DNA of 10,898 nt, from NCBI GenBank assembly GCA_015259235.1, contig JABZGM010000062.1:1-10898 (forward strand), read 5' to 3'. Under the pieces are notes generated by a model that saw only the letters and a program-made list of their open reading frames with translations, was not told where the DNA came from and searched no databases. Positions 7,467 through 10,898 of this stretch are shown here, piece by piece; position 1 is the stretch's first letter, and the number at the start of each line of letters is the position of its first letter. Made by a program: the position numbers and the translations under genes. The stretch is from Alloprevotella sp. (GTDB taxonomy: Bacteria > Bacteroidota > Bacteroidia > Bacteroidales > Bacteroidaceae).

Positions 7467-7474
7467 CAAAAGTA
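7467..7474 (-). promoter_or_regulatory. Possible -7 element upstream of corA
   Basis: TACTTTTG on the - strand matches TAnnTTTG but lacks a -33 TTTG at 20-base spacing. If used, the corA transcript would have a leader of about 250 bases. No better candidate lies between it and the corA start. Confidence 0.35.
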
Positions 7475-7659
7475 GTGTTTTATTTTGAAATAGCCCATTT
7501 TTCTATCACAAGAAATGCGAAGAAGGCTTTCGGTTTTTCCTTGCCGCACGCCACGATGTGGCAGGAGTAAAGTCGAGGTGACAGATTCTTTTTGCTCATG
7601 CTGTGTTCTGTATCCTTCCCTCTTTGATGTGGGATTCAGCAGAGCAGAGTTTTTTCAGT

Positions 7660-7747
7660 TCAATGCTTGGGAAATCTATCCTCAATGCTTGGTGAACCTA
7701 TTTTCAATGGTTGGTGAAGCAATTTTCAATGTTTTGTCATCCGTAGG
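7660..7747. repeat. 22-bp tandem repeat, three full copies plus a degenerate fourth
   Basis: TCAATG recurs at 7660, 7682, 7704 and 7726, exactly 22 bases apart. The unit is roughly TCAATGsTTGGkGAA followed by a variable A/T-rich seven bases. The first three copies are similar over most of their length; the fourth diverges after TCAATG and ends next to the RelA/SpoT stop codon. The unit is not palindromic and has no spacers. Confidence 0.8.
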
Positions 7748-7749
7748 TT

Positions 7750-9687
7750 TTAAGCCTTCAACACTTCGTCCACGCCCTCGATGACACTCAAGAACCGCAC
7801 GGCGGTGCGGAGCTCTTCGGCAGAGTGCACGGCATAGTGCAACATACACTCCACGATGTTGTCGCGCGTCTCCATCTCGATGCGATAGAGATTGAGCTGG
7901 AGTCCTTGCGTGAGACATTCGGTGATGTCGCTGAGGAGTCCAAAGCGATCGACAGCGCGCAGGCGGGTGCGCACCTCGTAGGTGTAGTCGGTGACGGGGA
8001 AATCGACATTGACAATGGCATCTCCGCGCTGTGCCGACAGACTGATGGCGCGGCGACAATCGCGACGATGGATGACGACTCTGCCATCGCCTTGAGCTTC
8101 GTTGGTGAAACCGATTACTTCTTGCCCTGGCAGGGGCTGACAAATGGGACAGCGGTGGGGAGCTTCGGTGTGAACATGGCGAAAATAGCGCGACAGATAG
8201 CTCTTGGCGCGATAGGTGGTGACGACCTTTTCCCACTCGGGCAGCGGATGCGCTTGCGGATGGGTGCCGATTTCTACGCAACATCCATGGGTGAGCACGG
8301 TGGGAAGAGAGGCAAGTTTGCCATCGATGCGCGCATATTGTGCGTGCTTGCCCACATTGCGCTCAAAGGCGAAATCGAGGGCAGTGGCTTGCTGGGGCAG
8401 GCGCACGGGGGTGCCGTCTGAGTCATAGACGGTGATGTCTTCGCTATAAAGGCTTGCTGTCACACCTTCCATGAAGTCGTCATCGCCGTCGCTCTCGGCG
8501 ATTTGCTGAAGTTGGATGCAAAATTTGTCGATCCACTGGCGGTCCGACTTGCTCAAGAGTTGATTGACCCCGCCACCATGCTCGTGGTTGCGGTGGGTTT
8601 CGATGCGATCCACGATAAGCCCGAGTTTGGTGCGCGTCACCATTTCTTCGGAGGAAATGTGGATTTCATCCCAGCGTCCGCACCCGCTGAGCAGTTGCAC
8701 GTGATAGGATTGGTAGCCATTCTCTTTGGGCACATCAATGTAGTTGATGGAACTGCCCACTTTTTCTTGAAAATGATTGGTGAGCACACCGTAGATGCGC
8801 AGGCAGATGGCTTTGTCGGTGCGCTTTTTGTCCACCTCGTTAAGACGCTTGCGGTCGTAGATAACGCGAATCACATAGCGATGGTCGATGTGGTGAAAGT
8901 CGCGCCCCGACTTGCGCATGCGAGTGTCGATGCTGTAGGGCAGACGATAGCGCACTTCGGTGCGTACGTGCAGGGCTTTTTCAGCCAATAGTTGTTCGAT
9001 GCGCGTGGTAAACTTCGAGAGTTCTTCGCGGTGTTGCTCGATGTCTTGCTCGAGGAGTTGCTGCAATCGCTCATAGCGATCGGGACATCTGAAACGAAAG
9101 GACAGATTTTCAAGCTCTCGGCGTAGATTGTGCAGTCCCAAACGATTGGCAAAGGGGGCGTAGAAAAAGTCCGTTTCACCACCAATTTTCATTTGTTTTT
9201 CGGGGAGCATAGATCCGAGTGTGCGCATATTGTGCAAGCGGTCTGCCAATTTGACAAAGACGGCGCGGATGTCGTGGCGCAAGGAGTCGAGGAGCTGGCG
9301 GAAGTTGTTTTCTTGCTTGCGCACATCGGGGGCTGCGCCTGCGATTTTGCAGGGCTTTGTCACCACTTTGACCAAAAATGCCACGTCGTCGCCAAATCGT
9401 TCACGGATGTCTTCGATGGTATAGGGGGTGTCTTCCACCACATCGTGGAGGAAAGCTGCCACAATGGAGTTGACGTCAAGCATAAACTCCTCAGCCACAA
9501 TGCGCGCCACTGCCACGGGGTGCATGATATAGGGGTCTCCAGCCGCACGCTTCTGCCCTTCGTGCGCTTCTTTGGCAAGGGTGTAGGCTTGACGCAGGCG
9601 AATCATGTCGTCGGCAGGGAATCTCAATGACAAACGCTCGAACATTTCGTCGACCGCTTTGTCTAATTTTTGCATATAGTCGTTCAT
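7750..9687 (-). CDS. rsh: Long RelA/SpoT homologue with intact hydrolase and divergent synthetase
   Basis: This 645-residue protein has the full long-RSH layout that makes and breaks (p)ppGpp in the stringent response. The HD hydrolase domain (about 25-195) keeps the metal and catalytic residues: His56 (PYIMHP), His81-Asp82 and Glu85-Asp86 (HDVVEDT), and Asp149 (KLADRLHNMRT). The synthetase domain (about 240-365) is recognisable, with Asp268, Arg274 and GYQSYH at 324-329. However, the usual RxKHxYSI reads RYRLPYSI, RFKDYI reads SSINYI, and the QIRT that follows the catalytic-type Glu341 reads HISS. A TGS domain follows (about 416-475), then a zinc-finger-like CC region (CPICQPLPGQE, with HRRDC at 540-544) and a C-terminal ACT domain (about 568-645). 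Hydrolase-dominated activity is my inference. The start is ATG at 9687; another ATG at codon 4 is possible. It is divergent from rpoD. Confidence 0.93.
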   Translation of the reverse strand: MNDYMQKLDKAVDEMFERLSLRFPADDMIRLRQAYTLAKEAHEGQKRAAGDPYIMHPVAVARIVAEEFMLDVNSIVAAFLHDVVEDTPYTIEDIRERFGDDVAFLVKVVTKPCKIAGAAPDVRKQENNFRQLLDSLRHDIRAVFVKLADRLHNMRTLGSMLPEKQMKIGGETDFFYAPFANRLGLHNLRRELENLSFRFRCPDRYERLQQLLEQDIEQHREELSKFTTRIEQLLAEKALHVRTEVRYRLPYSIDTRMRKSGRDFHHIDHRYVIRVIYDRKRLNEVDKKRTDKAICLRIYGVLTNHFQEKVGSSINYIDVPKENGYQSYHVQLLSGCGRWDEIHISSEEMVTRTKLGLIVDRIETHRNHEHGGGVNQLLSKSDRQWIDKFCIQLQQIAESDGDDDFMEGVTASLYSEDITVYDSDGTPVRLPQQATALDFAFERNVGKHAQYARIDGKLASLPTVLTHGCCVEIGTHPQAHPLPEWEKVVTTYRAKSYLSRYFRHVHTEAPHRCPICQPLPGQEVIGFTNEAQGDGRVVIHRRDCRRAISLSAQRGDAIVNVDFPVTDYTYEVRTRLRAVDRFGLLSDITECLTQGLQLNLYRIEMETRDNIVECMLHYAVHSAEELRTAVRFLSVIEGVDEVLKA

Positions 9688-9827
9688 GATCGGAAGGAGA
9701 TTTGATAGTGGTGGTGGACTTCAAGGCATGGTTTGAAAACCCTCTGAAGAGAGAAGAAAGCGCCCTTGCTGCCCCCTCTGCCCAACAGAGGAAAGAAGAG
9801 TCTGCTGTCTTTGTGCCTTTTAGGCTT

Positions 9828-9859
9828 CAAAGTTATCACAAAATGCAGGATCTGACAAG
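9828..9859 (-). promoter_or_regulatory. Promoter of the RelA/SpoT gene
   Basis: On the - strand there is a -33 box CTTG (9859-9856), a 20-base spacer and a -7 box TAACTTTG (9835-9828). The -7 box is a perfect consensus match. It predicts a leader of about 130 bases before the start codon at 9687. Confidence 0.75.
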
Positions 9860-9915
9860 TAAAGTCGCCAAAATATTCATAACAACCTTAATTCTCGCAT
9901 TTTATTAGGACATTC

Positions 9916-9947
9916 TTTGACTTATTATGAAGAATGTAGTATATTTG
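9916..9947 (+). promoter_or_regulatory. Promoter of rpoD
   Basis: A -33 box TTTG (9916-9919), a 20-base spacer and a -7 box TATATTTG (9940-9947) all fit the Bacteroidetes consensus. The leader would be about 90 bases. Confidence 0.78.
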
Positions 9948-10007
9948 TACCTGCGTGGGCGCATCCGCCATGGTAAAGCAGAAACAGAGCCATGTTGGTT
10001 GCGGCTC

Positions 10008-10021
10008 ATTGTCATGACAAT
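10008..10021. repeat. Perfect 14-bp palindrome in the rpoD leader
   Basis: ATTGTCATGACAAT reads the same on both strands and lies 24 bases before the rpoD start codon, well downstream of the predicted transcription start. It could be a dimeric regulator site or chance. Confidence 0.5.
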
Positions 10022-10044
10022 CATTCAATATTTCCCCGTTCGTT

Positions 10045-10898
10045 ATGCGACAACTAAAAATTTCTCAGGGTATTACCAACCGTGGTGATGCCGCAATCGA
10101 CAAATATCTCACTGAGATTGGTCGTCTTGAACTCCTCTCCATGGATGAGGAGGTGGAACTCGCACAGCGCATTCGCCATGGCGACCAAGCAGCTCTTGAG
10201 CGTTTGGTAAAAGCCAACCTGCGCTTTGTGGTGTCCGTAGCCAAGCAATACCAAAATCAGGGGATGTCGCTCAACGACCTCATCGACGAAGGCAACATCG
10301 GTTTGATGAAAGCTGCCCAGAAGTTCGACGAGACACGTGGTTTTAAGTTCATCTCTTATGCTGTATGGTGGATTCGTCAAAGCATTCTCCAAGCGATTAG
10401 TGAGCAAAGCCGCATCGTGCGCATGCCTCTCAATCAAGTGGGTTTGCAGGCCAAGATTGGTCGTGCCACCACAGAGTTTGAACAGCTCTACCAACGTCGT
10501 CCTTCTGCAGAAGAACTTGCCGAACTGCTCGACACCGACCTCGACCGCATCAAAGACAGCCTCAATGCTGGCGGTAAGAAGGTGAGTGTGGACGCACCCT
10601 TCCAAGACGACGAAACGAACTCCATGATCGACATCATGACCGATGAAGGAGCACCCGGCACCGACAACAGTATGGAGCGCGAATCGCTGTCCACCGACAT
10701 CGATACCGCCCTTCAAGTGCTCTCTGAGCGTGAGTGCAGCGTGGTGAAAATGCTCTTCGGCATCGGTCGCACGGAAATGACGGCTGAAGAAGTGGCAACT
10801 ACACTCAATCTCACCCGTGAACGTGTGCGTCAAATCAAGGAACGTGCTTTGCGTCGCTTGCGCGAAGAGGCCAACGTGAGCATCTTGCTCAAATACCT
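10045..10898 (+). CDS. rpoD: Primary sigma factor RpoD/SigA, Bacteroidetes type (3' end cut by window)
   Basis: The housekeeping sigma factor of RNA polymerase, which directs transcription from the TTTG/TAnnTTTG promoters seen in this window. 284 complete codons are present, and the frame is open at the window edge after ...LLKY. Bacteroidetes primary sigma factors are about 286-288 residues, so only a few residues should be missing. The N-terminus (MRQLKISQGI) goes almost straight into region 1.2 (about 16-48); region 1.1 is absent, as is normal for the phylum. Region 2 spans about 54-124, with the core-binding DLIDEGNIGLMKA (78-90) and the -10 recognition/melting stretch FISYAVWWIRQSI (102-114). 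Region 3 follows (about 127-205). Region 4 contains the helix-turn-helix TAEEVATTLNLTRERVRQIKERALRRLR (246-273, shown over two parts: turn at 252-258, recognition helix from 259). ATG at 10045 is the natural start. Confidence 0.96.
   Translation, partial: MRQLKISQGITNRGDAAIDKYLTEIGRLELLSMDEEVELAQRIRHGDQAALERLVKANLRFVVSVAKQYQNQGMSLNDLIDEGNIGLMKAAQKFDETRGFKFISYAVWWIRQSILQAISEQSRIVRMPLNQVGLQAKIGRATTEFEQLYQRRPSAEELAELLDTDLDRIKDSLNAGGKKVSVDAPFQDDETNSMIDIMTDEGAPGTDNSMERESLSTDIDTALQVLSERECSVVKMLFGIGRTEMTAEEVATTLNLTRERVRQIKERALRRLREEANVSILLKY

Larger units (their letters stand above)
7212..7749. other. Long intergenic region: corA leader and RelA/SpoT 3' flank
   Basis: No gene is supported in these 538 bases. 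They hold the 22-bp tandem repeats at 7660-7747, an isolated -7-like element TACTTTTG on the - strand (7474-7467), and small hairpins such as GCCAC/GTGGC (7550-7554 with 7558-7562). No clear terminator for the RelA/SpoT gene is visible. Confidence 0.6.
9688..10044. other. Divergent promoter region between rsh and rpoD
   Basis: These 357 bases contain back-to-back promoters for the RelA/SpoT gene (9828-9859) and rpoD (9916-9947), with the -33 boxes 56 bases apart. The rpoD leader includes a GAGCC/GGCTC hairpin (9987-9991 with 10003-10007) and a 14-bp palindrome. No gene is supported here. Confidence 0.7.

Noticed and set aside
7660..7747. CRISPR array
   Set aside because: The 22-base units are directly adjacent with no unique spacers, and there are no cas genes in the window. 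The same applies to the heptamers at 6-122.
9702..9908. 68-codon plus-strand ORF with TTG start preceded by GGAAGGAGA
   Set aside because: The Shine-Dalgarno-like sequence is tempting, but such sites matter little in Bacteroidetes, no plus-strand promoter precedes it, and it overlaps the divergent promoters.
10054..10833. 259-codon minus-strand ORF over rpoD
   Set aside because: Shadow of the rpoD reading frame; rpoD has unmistakable sigma regions 1.2 to 4.

Overview
The window looks like ordinary chromosomal housekeeping DNA from a member of the Bacteroidales, most likely a Prevotella or Alloprevotella relative. This is inferred from gene content and signals, not from any search. Three things support it. 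Promoters have the Bacteroidetes -7 element TAnnTTTG, with a TTTG-like -33 box exactly 20 bases upstream in several cases. Start codons lack Shine-Dalgarno sequences. The gene families are typical: a Bacteroidetes-type primary sigma factor of about 285 residues without region 1.1, a five-repeat DUF349 protein, an acyl-ACP thioesterase, and a very short MxKKxY..PE..IA.SG peptide.

Layout. Bases 1-122 hold a degenerate heptamer repeat array interrupted by overlapping hairpins. On the + strand follow an acyl-ACP thioesterase (123-893), a promoter and tRNA-Thr(CGT) with its terminator (1039-1206), and a YitT-family membrane protein (1314-2339). A strong bidirectional terminator (2515-2548) separates these from a run of minus-strand genes. 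In transcription order, right to left, these are a long RelA/SpoT homologue (9687-7750), a CorA-type metal transporter (7211-6285), a DUF349 protein (5885-4140), a small peptide gene (3958-3767) and a SpoU/TrmH-family RNA methyltransferase (3479-2679). At the right edge, divergent from the RelA/SpoT gene, the primary sigma factor gene rpoD starts at 10045 and runs off the window a few codons before its expected end.

How they fit together. Most genes appear to be single transcription units: terminators follow tRNA-Thr, yitT/trmH (shared), the small peptide gene and corA, and recognisable promoters precede tRNA-Thr, yitT, the DUF349 gene, the RelA/SpoT gene and rpoD. The RelA/SpoT homologue (ppGpp turnover) and rpoD share a divergent 357-base promoter region, a suggestive pairing of stringent response and core transcription. 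No defence, mobile, CRISPR or biosynthetic system was found. The most notable observations are the degraded synthetase half of the RelA/SpoT protein, a 56-bp interrupted palindrome lying over the DUF349 promoter, the heptamer and 22-bp repeat arrays, the long corA leader, and the isolated small peptide gene.
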